Assembly: GCF_001667275.1 (NCBI RefSeq) | Contig: NZ_LZHV01000036.1 | Coordinates: 1 to 64,000, forward strand | Length of the DNA: 64,000 nucleotides | Source of the DNA: Mycobacterium sp. ACS4054 | GTDB lineage: Bacteria; Actinomycetota; Actinomycetes; Mycobacteriales; Mycobacteriaceae | Direction of reading: 5' to 3' | Part shown: positions 17,923 through 26,219 of the stretch, piece by piece | Layout: each line of letters begins with the position of its first letter | Numbering within the stretch: the first letter of the stretch is position 1 | Notes under the pieces: model-generated | What the model saw: only the letters and a program-made list of their open reading frames with translations | What the model was told of the DNA's origin: nothing | Database searches by the model: none | Made by a program: the position numbers and the translations under genes

Positions 17923-20502
17923 GTGCCGCTGACTCCGGGCGAGGAGCCCACCGCTCTTCCTAATCCTGTGGTTCCGCCTAAGACCAGCGCCTCGGCGCTG
18001 CGGCGGGTGTTGCGCCGCGCCCGAGACGGCGTCGCGCTCAACGTCGATGAGGCGGCCGTCGCGATGACCGCGCGGGGTGAAGACCTCGCGGATTTGTGCG
18101 CGAGCGCGGCGCGGGTGCGCGACGCGGGCCTGACGTCCGCCGGCCGGCGCGGCCCCGGTGGCGGGCTGCCGATCACCTATTCGCGCAAGGTGTTCATCCC
18201 GGTCACCCATTTGTGCCGCGACACGTGTCATTACTGCACCTTCGTCACCGTGCCGGGCAAGCTGCGCGCGCAGGGGGCGGGGATGTATCTCGAGCCCGAC
18301 GAAATCCTCGACATCGCCCGTCGCGGGGCCGAACTTGGTTGCAAGGAAGCCCTTTTCACCCTTGGCGATCGCCCCGAGGATCGGTGGCCGGAGGCGCAGC
18401 AGTGGCTGGGCGAACGCGGATATGACTCCACGCTGTCCTACGTGCGGGCCATGGCGATCCGGGTGCTCGAAGAGACCGGGCTGCTGCCGCACCTGAATCC
18501 CGGCGTGATGAGCTGGTCGGAGATGGCGCGGCTCAAGCCGGTGGCGCCGTCGATGGGCATGATGCTCGAGACCACGTCGCGTCGATTGTTCGAAACGAAA
18601 GGGCTTGCGCACTACGGCAGTCCGGACAAGGATCCGGCGGTCCGGCTGCGCACGCTCACCGACGCCGGCCGGTTGTCCATTCCGTTCACGACCGGCCTGC
18701 TGGTCGGAATCGGCGAGACGCTGACCGAGCGGGCCGAGACCTTGCACGCGATTCGCAAGTCCCACAAGGAGTTCGGGCACGTCCAGGAAGTGATCGTGCA
18801 GAACTTCCGGGCCAAGGAGCACACCGCGATGGCCGCGGTCCCGGACGCGGGAATCGACGACTACCTGGCGACGGTGGCGGTCGCGCGGTTGGTGCTCGGG
18901 CCCGGCATGCGCATCCAGGCGCCGCCGAACCTGGTGTCCCGCGACGAGTGCCTGGCCCTGGTCGGCGCCGGGGTCGACGACTGGGGCGGGGTGTCGCCGC
19001 TGACGCCCGACCACGTGAACCCCGAGCGGCCGTGGCCCGCGCTCGACGAGCTGGCCGACGTCACCGCCGAGGCCGGATACGAACTGGTGCAGCGGCTGAC
19101 CGCCCAGCCGAAATACGTGCAGGCGGGCGCGGCGTGGATCGACCCGCGGGTGCGCGGCCACGTCATGGCGCTGGCCGATTCGGCGACCGGGCTGGCCCGC
19201 GACGTCAACCCGGTGGGGCTGCCGTGGCAGGAGCCCGACGACGTCGCGTCCGCCGGGCGGACCGACCTCAACGCGGCGATCGACACCGAGGGCCGCGCGA
19301 CCGAAGCCCGCAGCGACCTGGACAGCGCGTTCGGCGACTGGGAATCGATCCGCGCCCACGTCCACGAATTGGCCGCCCAGGGCCCTAAAGCGCCAGAGCG
19401 CTTAGCCACCGACGTGCTCGCCGCGCTGCGGGCGGCCGAGCGCAATCCCGCCGGTTGCACCGACAGCGAATACCTGGCGCTGGCCACCGCCGACGGGCCC
19501 GCGCTGGAAGCCGTTGCCGCGCTGGCGGATTCGCTGCGGCGCGACACTGTCGGTGACGACGTGACGTTCGTGGTGAACCGCAACATCAACTTCACCAATA
19601 TCTGCTACACGGGTTGCCGGTTCTGCGCGTTCGCGCAGCGCAAGGGCGACGCCGACGCGTATTCGCTGTCGACCCAAGAGGTGGCCGACCGCGCGTGGGA
19701 GGCACACGTCGAGGGCGCCACCGAGGTGTGCATGCAGGGCGGGATCGACCCCGAGTTGCCGGTCACCGGCTACGCCGACCTGGTCCGCGCCGTCAAGGCG
19801 CGGGTGCCGTCCATGCACGTGCACGCCTTCTCGCCCATGGAGATCGCCAACGGCGTGACCAAGAGTGGGCTGAGCGTGCGCGAGTGGCTGATCAGCCTGC
19901 GCGAGGCCGGACTGGACACCATCCCCGGCACCGCCGCCGAGATCCTGGACGACGAGGTGCGCTGGGTGCTCACCAAGGGCAAGCTGCCGACGTCGGAGTG
20001 GATCGACATCGTCACCACCGCGCACGAGGTGGGCCTGCGGTCGTCGTCGACGATGATGTACGGGCACGTGGACAGCCCGCGGCACTGGGTCGCCCACCTC
20101 AACGTGCTGCGCGCGATCCAGGATCGCACCGGCGGGTTCACCGAGTTCGTGCCGCTGCCGTTCGTGCACCAGAGCTCGCCGCTGTATCTGGCCGGCGCCG
20201 CCCGGCCCGGGCCCACCCACCGCGACAACCGGGCCGTGCACGCGCTGGCGCGAATCATGTTGCACGGCCGGATATCCCAGATTCAGACCAGCTGGGTCAA
20301 GCTGGGCGTCGAGCGCACCCAGGTGATGCTCAACGGCGGCGCCAACGATCTGGGCGGCACGCTGATGGAGGAGACCATCTCGCGGATGGCCGGCTCGGAG
20401 CACGGGTCGGCCAAGACCGTCGAAGAGCTGACGGCCATCGCCGAAGGGATCGGGCGCCCGGCGCGTCAGCGCACCACCACGTACGCCCCGCGGGCGGCGT
20501 AG
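17923..20502 (+). CDS. fbiC: Bifunctional F420 precursor (FO) synthase FbiC
   Basis: An 859-residue fusion of the CofG and CofH radical SAM enzymes. It makes 7,8-didemethyl-8-hydroxy-5-deazariboflavin (FO) from a flavin-pathway precursor and tyrosine. The first CX3CX2C motif is C98-C102-C105 (CRDTCHYC) and the second C561-C565-C568 (CYTGCRFC), each binding a SAM-cleaving [4Fe-4S] cluster. FO leads to coenzyme F420, which mycobacteria use widely in reductases and in nitroimidazole prodrug activation. GTG 17923 was chosen because homology begins here; the frame stays open further upstream with unrelated residues. A purine-rich GGGGA lies upstream. Confidence 0.96.
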   Translation: MPLTPGEEPTALPNPVVPPKTSASALRRVLRRARDGVALNVDEAAVAMTARGEDLADLCASAARVRDAGLTSAGRRGPGGGLPITYSRKVFIPVTHLCRDTCHYCTFVTVPGKLRAQGAGMYLEPDEILDIARRGAELGCKEALFTLGDRPEDRWPEAQQWLGERGYDSTLSYVRAMAIRVLEETGLLPHLNPGVMSWSEMARLKPVAPSMGMMLETTSRRLFETKGLAHYGSPDKDPAVRLRTLTDAGRLSIPFTTGLLVGIGETLTERAETLHAIRKSHKEFGHVQEVIVQNFRAKEHTAMAAVPDAGIDDYLATVAVARLVLGPGMRIQAPPNLVSRDECLALVGAGVDDWGGVSPLTPDHVNPERPWPALDELADVTAEAGYELVQRLTAQPKYVQAGAAWIDPRVRGHVMALADSATGLARDVNPVGLPWQEPDDVASAGRTDLNAAIDTEGRATEARSDLDSAFGDWESIRAHVHELAAQGPKAPERLATDVLAALRAAERNPAGCTDSEYLALATADGPALEAVAALADSLRRDTVGDDVTFVVNRNINFTNICYTGCRFCAFAQRKGDADAYSLSTQEVADRAWEAHVEGATEVCMQGGIDPELPVTGYADLVRAVKARVPSMHVHAFSPMEIANGVTKSGLSVREWLISLREAGLDTIPGTAAEILDDEVRWVLTKGKLPTSEWIDIVTTAHEVGLRSSSTMMYGHVDSPRHWVAHLNVLRAIQDRTGGFTEFVPLPFVHQSSPLYLAGAARPGPTHRDNRAVHALARIMLHGRISQIQTSWVKLGVERTQVMLNGGANDLGGTLMEETISRMAGSEHGSAKTVEELTAIAEGIGRPARQRTTTYAPRAA

Positions 20503-20542
20503 CGGCGCTTGCGTGTCACCGGCGGCGGGTATAACCGACGCC

Positions 20543-21307
20543 GTGAACCAAGACATCGATCAGGACCGGTTCCCGGAGTGGCGGCCGTTCGTCGACGCGG
20601 TGCAGCGGCGGCGGCCCGACGCCGGAACCTGGTGTGAGGCATGGACGGTGCGCGACATCGTCATCCATCAGGCCGGCAACGCCGAGGAGCTCGCCCGGGT
20701 GCTGGGCGCGCACCTGGCCGGTGAAACCGTCGGCACGCGCTCCTTCGAGGAGCGCGAGGGACCGCTGCGCGACCTGACCGACGCCCAGTTGTGGGACGCC
20801 CTGCTCGACCGGATGGCCACGCTGAGCGCCGTCTCGGCGGAGGCCGACGCTGTACCGCAGGACACCGACGTGGCCTGGACGGGCCGCACCATGAAGGTGC
20901 CCTGGTTCGCCGAGCACATGCGCGAGGAGCTGGTGCTGCACGGCTGGGACATCACCGGTGATGATGCCGCCGCTCAGGCGCGGCTGGCCGAGCCCTGGAT
21001 GACCACCCACAGCGTCCTGGCGGTCGGCAAGCCGCTGCTGGTCAAGGGCGCCAAGCGACTACGGCCGGACGAACGCGTCGAGGCGCGGCTGCGGGCCCCC
21101 GGCACCGACGACGTGTTGATCAGCGCCGAGGCGGACCGCACCGCCATCGAACTCAGGCAACCCGAGGGACCCGCCACGCTGGAAACGGATCCGGCCGCAC
21201 GCGTGCTGCTGCTCTGGGGGCGTAAGCCCGCGGACCCGTCGCGCATCTGCAGCCGCGTCGGCCCGGAAACCCTGGGCCGCGTCCGCGGCCTGCTCAGCGG
21301 TTACTGA
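20543..21307 (+). CDS. Maleylpyruvate isomerase / DinB-superfamily mycothiol-dependent enzyme
   Basis: A 254-residue protein of the mycothiol-dependent maleylpyruvate isomerase (DinB_2) superfamily. The N-terminal four-helix bundle shows the family metal-binding pattern: an early His in VIHQAGNAEEL and a later H-x3-E-x4-H in HMREELVLHGWD. The C-terminal half has the sterol-carrier-like domain seen in many actinobacterial members. Enzymes of this group use mycothiol as cofactor, which fits the mshB gene nearby, but the substrate is unknown. GTG 20543 is preferred; GTG 20513 would add ten residues. It converges on the TB8.4-like gene with one base between stops. It is not in the recalled H37Rv order. 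Confidence 0.75.
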   Translation: MNQDIDQDRFPEWRPFVDAVQRRRPDAGTWCEAWTVRDIVIHQAGNAEELARVLGAHLAGETVGTRSFEEREGPLRDLTDAQLWDALLDRMATLSAVSAEADAVPQDTDVAWTGRTMKVPWFAEHMREELVLHGWDITGDDAAAQARLAEPWMTTHSVLAVGKPLLVKGAKRLRPDERVEARLRAPGTDDVLISAEADRTAIELRQPEGPATLETDPAARVLLLWGRKPADPSRICSRVGPETLGRVRGLLSGY

Positions 21308-21308
21308 C

Positions 21309-21641
21309 TCAGAAGTTGTTACAGGTGACGGCGACCTGATTGATGTCGTCGTAGTACTTCATCGCCGACGGCATCGCCTGGATCTGCTGGGCCATCTGCT
21401 GACGCTTCGGCGGCGGCGCGGCCAGGAAGTTGCGGATGTAGGACTGCGCGATCGGCGAGTTGTTCAGCTGCGCGGCGGCCGCCGGGTCGGTGGCGTTGAG
21501 CGCAGCGATCACCTGCCCGTAGTTGCACGTGGTGTTGATGATCGCGTCCGACGGGTCCGCGGATGCGATCCCGGCGCCGGCGGTCAACGCCACTGCAGCG
21601 CTACCCACCGCAACGGTCAATTTGGTCAACGACAGCCTCAT
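21309..21641 (-). CDS. Secreted TB8.4-like haemophore-fold antigen
   Basis: A 110-residue secreted protein matching the low-molecular-weight T-cell antigen TB8.4 (Rv1174c). A Sec signal peptide (MRLSLTKLTVAVGSAAVALT, then AGAGIASADP) should be cleaved after ASA, near residue 28. The mature part is a small helical domain with two Cys (39 and 107) placed to form one disulfide, as in the haemophore-related family. The function in heme handling is uncertain; the M. tuberculosis protein is known mainly as an antigen. The start is divergent from fdxC across 372 bp. Confidence 0.92.
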   Translation of the reverse strand: MRLSLTKLTVAVGSAAVALTAGAGIASADPSDAIINTTCNYGQVIAALNATDPAAAAQLNNSPIAQSYIRNFLAAPPPKRQQMAQQIQAMPSAMKYYDDINQVAVTCNNF

Positions 21642-22013
21642 GTGTGGACACCTTCCCCGTTAATGCACCGCTTTTAAAGGCGACGACATCTGCCCAGCGG
21701 TTGCCGTCTTCCGGTCGAGGCTACCAGGCGCCACGACCGTGCTTCCATCTCAACGAATATCGCCGAACCCGGCTGGACTGCGACTATGCGCAGGTCGGCG
21801 GCCCGGGGGCGGTGTTCGCCCTTGGCGAAACGGGCCCCGGTCGCGGCTTGCGAGACTGGCGGTCTTAAATCGTCGATTCAACGGGCGTGCCAAGTGGTTG
21901 ACGTGTATGTGCAACGTCTAGTATCAGTAACCGAAAGCTTTGTCTGGCGCGGCCGGAAGCACCGGGCGCGAGCCGAAGAGCAGCCCACACCGCAGTACAT
22001 GGAGGAGACGTCT
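21642..22013. other. Divergent intergenic region between TB8.4-like gene and fdxC
   Basis: 372 bp separating two divergent genes. The open frame running into fdxC from 21786 has no coding features before GTG 22014. Besides the promoter-like pair at 21898-21924, no conserved element was recognised. Confidence 0.45.
21898..21924 (+). promoter_or_regulatory. Possible fdxC promoter
   Basis: TTGACG at 21898-21903 and TAGTAT at 21919-21924 resemble housekeeping -35 and -10 hexamers, separated by a slightly short 15-bp spacer, about 90 bp upstream of the fdxC start. Confidence 0.4.
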
Positions 22014-22340
22014 GTGACCTACACGATCGCCGAGCCCTGTGTCGACATCAAAGACAAGGCATGCATCGAGGAGTGCCCGGTCGACTGCATCTACGAGGGC
22101 GCGCGGATGCTGTACATCCACCCCGACGAGTGTGTCGACTGCGGTGCGTGCGAGCCCGTCTGCCCCGTCGAAGCGATCTACTACGAGGACGACGTGCCCG
22201 AGCAGTGGAGCCAGTACACGCAGATCAACGCCGACTTCTTCACCGAGCTGGGTTCGCCGGGCGGCGCCGCCAAGGTCGGCATGACCGAGAACGACCCGCA
22301 GGTGGTCAAGGACCTGCCGCCGCAGGGCGAGGGCGACTGA
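22014..22340 (+). CDS. fdxC: 7Fe ferredoxin FdxC
   Basis: A 108-residue cytoplasmic ferredoxin with one [3Fe-4S] and one [4Fe-4S] cluster. Cluster Cys residues are C9, C17, C21 and C25, then C40, C43, C46 and C50 (CVDCGACEPVCP). Mycobacterial FdxC-type proteins donate electrons to P450s and other oxidoreductases. GTG 22014 was chosen because GGAGGAGA lies about six bases upstream and the sequence VTYTIAEPCVD matches the family start. dapC starts nine bases after the stop and is likely co-transcribed, as in M. tuberculosis. Confidence 0.95.
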   Translation: MTYTIAEPCVDIKDKACIEECPVDCIYEGARMLYIHPDECVDCGACEPVCPVEAIYYEDDVPEQWSQYTQINADFFTELGSPGGAAKVGMTENDPQVVKDLPPQGEGD

Positions 22341-22348
22341 GCGGGCCG

Positions 22349-23479
22349 GTGCTGGATAAGCCCGGGGCGCGGTCGCGAGCCACCCGCGGGCGGGTCTCGG
22401 CGGCCCTGCCGGAATTCCCCTGGGACACACTCGCCGACGCGAAGGCGCTGGCCGTCGCGCATCCCGACGGCATCGTCGACCTGTCCGTCGGGACCCCGGT
22501 GGACCCGGTCGCGCCGGTGATCTCCGACGCGTTGGCGGCCGCCGGTTCCGCGTCCGGCTACCCCGCCACCGCCGGCACCCCGCGACTGCGCGAGGCGGCG
22601 GTCGCCGCCCTGGCTCGGCGCTTCGGCATCACGGGACTGACCGAGGCCGCCGTCCTGCCGGTGATCGGCAGCAAGGAACTCATCGCCTGGCTGCCGACCC
22701 TGCTCGGGCTCGGGCCCGCGGACGCGATCGTGGTGCCCGAGCTGGCGTACCCGACCTATGACGTCGGGGCCCGGCTGGCCGGGGCGACGGTGCTGCGCGC
22801 GGATTCGCTGACCCAGCTGGGCCCGCAATCGCCGGCCCTGGTCTACCTGAACTCGCCGAGCAACCCCACCGGGCGTGTGCTGGGCGTCGACCACCTGCGC
22901 AAGGTGGTCGGCTGGGCGCGCGACCGGGGCAGCATCGTGGCCTCCGACGAGTGCTACCTGGGGCTGGGCTGGGAGGCCCAACCGCTGTCGATCCTGCATC
23001 CCTCGGTGTGCGACGGCGACCATTCCGGGCTGCTCGCGATCCACTCGCTGTCGAAGAGCTCGTCGCTGGCCGGCTACCGCGCCGGGTTCGTCGCCGGTGA
23101 CCCCGATCTGGTGGCCGAGCTGCTGGCGGTGCGCAAACACGCCGGGATGATGGTCCCGACGCCGGTGCAGGCGGCCATGGTCGCCGCTCTCGATGACGAC
23201 GCCCACCAGCGGGCGCAGCGCGAACGGTACGAGCGGCGGCGCGCCGCGTTGCTGCCGGCCCTGCGCGCCGCCGGATTCGCCGTCGACCATTCCGAGGCCG
23301 GCCTGTACCTGTGGGCCACCCGCGCCGAGCCATGCGCCGACAGCGTCACCTGGCTGGCCGAACGGGGCATTCTGGTAGCGCCCGGCCACTTCTACGGCCC
23401 GCGCGGCGCACAGCACGTCCGCGTCGCACTGACGGCCACCGACGAGCGGATCGCCGCCGCGGTGCAGCGACTCGCCTAG
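22349..23479 (+). CDS. dapC: N-succinyldiaminopimelate aminotransferase DapC
   Basis: A 376-residue fold-type I PLP aminotransferase. It converts N-succinyl-2-amino-6-ketopimelate to N-succinyl-LL-diaminopimelate with glutamate as amino donor, in lysine and peptidoglycan synthesis. K236 in SLSKSSSLAGYRAGF forms the PLP Schiff base; NSPSNPTG, SDECYLGLG and the C-terminal Arg (HVRVALT) are typical. GTG 22349 is the nearest start; the position used in M. tuberculosis (VSA) is GTC here, so the protein is about 14 residues longer at the N-terminus. The downstream pathway genes dapD and dapE are at 57441-59495. Confidence 0.93.
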   Translation: MLDKPGARSRATRGRVSAALPEFPWDTLADAKALAVAHPDGIVDLSVGTPVDPVAPVISDALAAAGSASGYPATAGTPRLREAAVAALARRFGITGLTEAAVLPVIGSKELIAWLPTLLGLGPADAIVVPELAYPTYDVGARLAGATVLRADSLTQLGPQSPALVYLNSPSNPTGRVLGVDHLRKVVGWARDRGSIVASDECYLGLGWEAQPLSILHPSVCDGDHSGLLAIHSLSKSSSLAGYRAGFVAGDPDLVAELLAVRKHAGMMVPTPVQAAMVAALDDDAHQRAQRERYERRRAALLPALRAAGFAVDHSEAGLYLWATRAEPCADSVTWLAERGILVAPGHFYGPRGAQHVRVALTATDERIAAAVQRLA

Positions 23480-23566
23480 CCGACGCCGGCAAGCCGCCCC
23501 AGTGACGGCGGCGACCATGCACAATGCATCGGAGGTGTTCGCCCGCTCGACTTAAGGACGGTTGTC

Positions 23567-25939
23567 GTGACCACTTCGGCCGGCAAGCTACGGATCCCGC
23601 TTTCGGTCGGGGACATCGCCAAGCGGGTGTTCCTGGGCAAGCCGCTGGTCACCGAGGACATCGCCTCCGAGAAGTTGTCGAATCCGGTTGCCCTGGGCGC
23701 GCTTTCGCCGGACGCGGTCTCGTCGGTCGCTTATGGCCCCGAGCAGATCCTGATCGAGCTGCTGCCCCACGCGGGGCTGGCCGCCTTCGTGTTGTTGCTT
23801 CCGATCACGGGCGTCATCCTGCTCATCCTGGTGCTGGTGGCCGCCTCGTATCGCCAGGTGGTGATGGCGTACACCCGAGCGGGCGGCTCCTACATCGTCG
23901 CCCGCGAGAATTTCGGGCCCCGGGTGGCGCAGATCGCCGCCGCCGCGTTGCTGATCGACTACGTGGTCACCGTCGCGGTGCAGTCGGCGGCCGGGACGGT
24001 CGCGGTGGTGTCGGCCGTACCCTCGCTGGGCCCGTACAGCCTGGAAATCACGGTCGGGGTGGTGTTCGCCATCTGCTACGCGAACCTGCGTGGCCTGAAG
24101 GAGGCGGGCCTGCCGTTCGCGCTGGCCACCTACGCCTTCATCGGCATGGTCGGCCTGACCATCGTGGTCGGCGTCATCCGCGCGGCCCTGGGCAATCTGC
24201 CGATCTACGATCCCGCGCACATGTCCGGAACCGTCCCCGTTCACCAGGGCAACGGCCTGGTGCTGGGGGCCACGATCTTGGTGTTGCTGCGAGCCTTCGC
24301 CAACGGGGGCTCGTCCCTGACGGGGGTGGAGGCCATCTCCAACACCGTGGATCACTTCCGAAAGCCTCAGGGCCGCAACGCCCGCCGAGTGCTTACCGCC
24401 ATGGCCGCCATCCTCGGCCTGCTGCTGGCCGGCGTCGCCTATCTGGCCCACGTCACCCACGCCACGCCGTATCTCACCGAATACCCGTCGGTGCTCTCGC
24501 AGATCGGGCGCGCCGTCTTCGGCAACGGCGTGCTCGGCAACGTCTTCTACACGCTGGTCCAGGCCGCGACCGCGGCCATCCTGTTCACCGGCGCGAACAC
24601 CAGCTTCAACGGGTTTCCGGCGCTGGCCAGTTTCGTCGCCGAGGACCGCTTCCTGCCGCGCCAACTCACCAAACGCGGGCACCGGCTGGTCTTTTCGAAC
24701 GGCATCATCACCCTGACCGCGCTGTCGGTGGTGCTGCTCGTGGTGACGGGCGGCTCGGTCAACGCGCTGGTCCCCTTCTACGCGATCGGCGTGTTCACCG
24801 GGTTCTCGATGGCCGGCTACGGCATGACCAAACACCATCTGACGCACCGCGAACGGGGATGGCGACGACGCCTGGCCATCAACCTGTCGGCGGCAATCCT
24901 GTCCACGATCGTGGTGGGCATCTTCGCGGTCGCGAAATTCACCGAGGGCGCGTGGCTGGTGGTCGTGGTTTTCCCGCTGCTGGTGTTCATCCTGACCCGG
25001 CTCAACCGCGAATACCGCGCCGAGGCCGCCATTCTCGAGATGTTCCGCACCGACCGCCCGGAGCTGGTGAAGTACGCGCGGCACCGGGTGTTCGTGTTCG
25101 TCGACTCCGTCGACCTGGCGGTGATCGAAGCGTTGCGCTACGGCAGGGGACTGCGGGCCGACGAGCTGACCGCGGTGCACTTCATGGTGGACCCGGCCCA
25201 CGCCGCCGTCCTGCGAAAGCGTTGGGACCACTTCGATCTGGACACCCCGCTGCGGGTCGTCGACTGCCCGGACCGGCGGATCATCCGGGCCGCGCAGCTG
25301 TTTGTCGCCAAGGCCCGCGACGAACAAGCGCGCACCAACGTGACCGTGCTCCTGCCGCGCCGGACATTCGGGCGGCTGCTGGGGCGGCTGCTGCACGACC
25401 GCACCGCGGACAAGATCTCCAGCGCGGTGAGCCTGATCCCCGACGCGGCGGCGACCATCGTGCCGTACGACGTGGAATCCCGCATCAGGGAGGCCTACCC
25501 CGACACCGTCGAGCAACGGATCGCCGGCGAGATCGACAAGCTCGAGGCGTGGGTGTCGAAGGGCGAGGACGAGAAGGTGGACGCCTACGAGCACCCGGAG
25601 CGCCCGGCGTCGGTCATCCTGGTGGCCGGCCTGATCTCCGGCCAACGGGCCACCGTCGAGGGTCGGGTCAGCGAGGTCGAGGACGTCAACGACCGCGGGC
25701 GCACCCTGCGCGAGGTCGTGATCGGGGACAACAGCGGGGAACTGACGATCACCTTCCGGCCCGGCCGCGGGGGCGCCGACATCCAGCCCGGCCAGGTTTT
25801 GCGGGTCAGCGGGAAGGCCCGGCAATCGGGCACCCGGCCCATCACGATGGTGGACCCGACCTATCAGGTGATCGAGGACCCGGCCGACGCTGTCGAATCC
25901 GGCGAATCCGGCGAATCCGGCGCTGACGGTGAGACGTAA
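23567..25939 (+). CDS. APC-family amino acid permease with C-terminal OB-fold domain
   Basis: A 790-residue protein. Residues about 40-480 form a 12-helix APC permease of the YkfD/Rv2690c type (start SPDAVSSVAYGPEQI; later FANGGSSLTGVEAISNTV). A cytoplasmic region follows (about 490-660, FVFVDSVDLAVIEALRYGRG) that resembles the soluble tail of this transporter group. Residues about 685-775 (VEGRVSEVEDVNDRGRTLRE, then IGDNSGELTITFRPG) look like an OB-fold domain related to stand-alone OB proteins found near Rv2690c-like permeases. The end is Glu/Ser/Gly-rich with a 27-nt tandem repeat. The substrate is unknown; ion or amino acid transport with a sensing tail is plausible. GTG 23567 has no strong RBS. 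It stands alone after dapC. Confidence 0.8.
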   Translation: MTTSAGKLRIPLSVGDIAKRVFLGKPLVTEDIASEKLSNPVALGALSPDAVSSVAYGPEQILIELLPHAGLAAFVLLLPITGVILLILVLVAASYRQVVMAYTRAGGSYIVARENFGPRVAQIAAAALLIDYVVTVAVQSAAGTVAVVSAVPSLGPYSLEITVGVVFAICYANLRGLKEAGLPFALATYAFIGMVGLTIVVGVIRAALGNLPIYDPAHMSGTVPVHQGNGLVLGATILVLLRAFANGGSSLTGVEAISNTVDHFRKPQGRNARRVLTAMAAILGLLLAGVAYLAHVTHATPYLTEYPSVLSQIGRAVFGNGVLGNVFYTLVQAATAAILFTGANTSFNGFPALASFVAEDRFLPRQLTKRGHRLVFSNGIITLTALSVVLLVVTGGSVNALVPFYAIGVFTGFSMAGYGMTKHHLTHRERGWRRRLAINLSAAILSTIVVGIFAVAKFTEGAWLVVVVFPLLVFILTRLNREYRAEAAILEMFRTDRPELVKYARHRVFVFVDSVDLAVIEALRYGRGLRADELTAVHFMVDPAHAAVLRKRWDHFDLDTPLRVVDCPDRRIIRAAQLFVAKARDEQARTNVTVLLPRRTFGRLLGRLLHDRTADKISSAVSLIPDAAATIVPYDVESRIREAYPDTVEQRIAGEIDKLEAWVSKGEDEKVDAYEHPERPASVILVAGLISGQRATVEGRVSEVEDVNDRGRTLREVVIGDNSGELTITFRPGRGGADIQPGQVLRVSGKARQSGTRPITMVDPTYQVIEDPADAVESGESGESGADGET
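25895..25921 (+). repeat. Three tandem 9-bp repeats (GAATCCGGC) in the permease tail
   Basis: Three perfect in-frame copies of GAATCCGGC encode ESG-ESG-ESG near the permease C-terminus. The unit length keeps the frame, so copy-number change would only alter a disordered acidic tail. Confidence 0.9.
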
Positions 25940-26219
25940 CGCTCGCGAACGAGGTTGCCCGCCAAGTCCTTTCGCCCCAGCGTGCGCGGGCACGCCAGCG
26001 CCACCCGAGTTTCGCTCGATCTCGACCCGAGACTGGTTGCGCGCCCGAAATTTTCCAACCGCGCAGCGCACGGAGTTCGGGTCGCTAAGCTGATACCGCA
26101 CTTTACGAATCCTGAGCCCGGATGCGTGAGCGGTGGTGCGCCCATGCGCACGGGGGGGCTCTGCCGAGCATTCGTACGGCCGCCGACCGCCCAACAGCGG
26201 AGAAACAGGGGACCGCACG
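25940..26219 (+). other. Leader region upstream of the PKS gene
   Basis: 280 bp between the permease stop and the PKS TTG start. The PKS frame is open from 26133, but residues before 26220 are unrelated to known KS N-termini. No promoter was assigned. Confidence 0.4.

Noticed and set aside
23524..25926. An 800-codon plus-strand frame overlapping the permease
   Set aside because: The overlapping frame at 23567 shows clear transmembrane helices and APC motifs; this one is Arg/Gly/His-rich shadow sequence.
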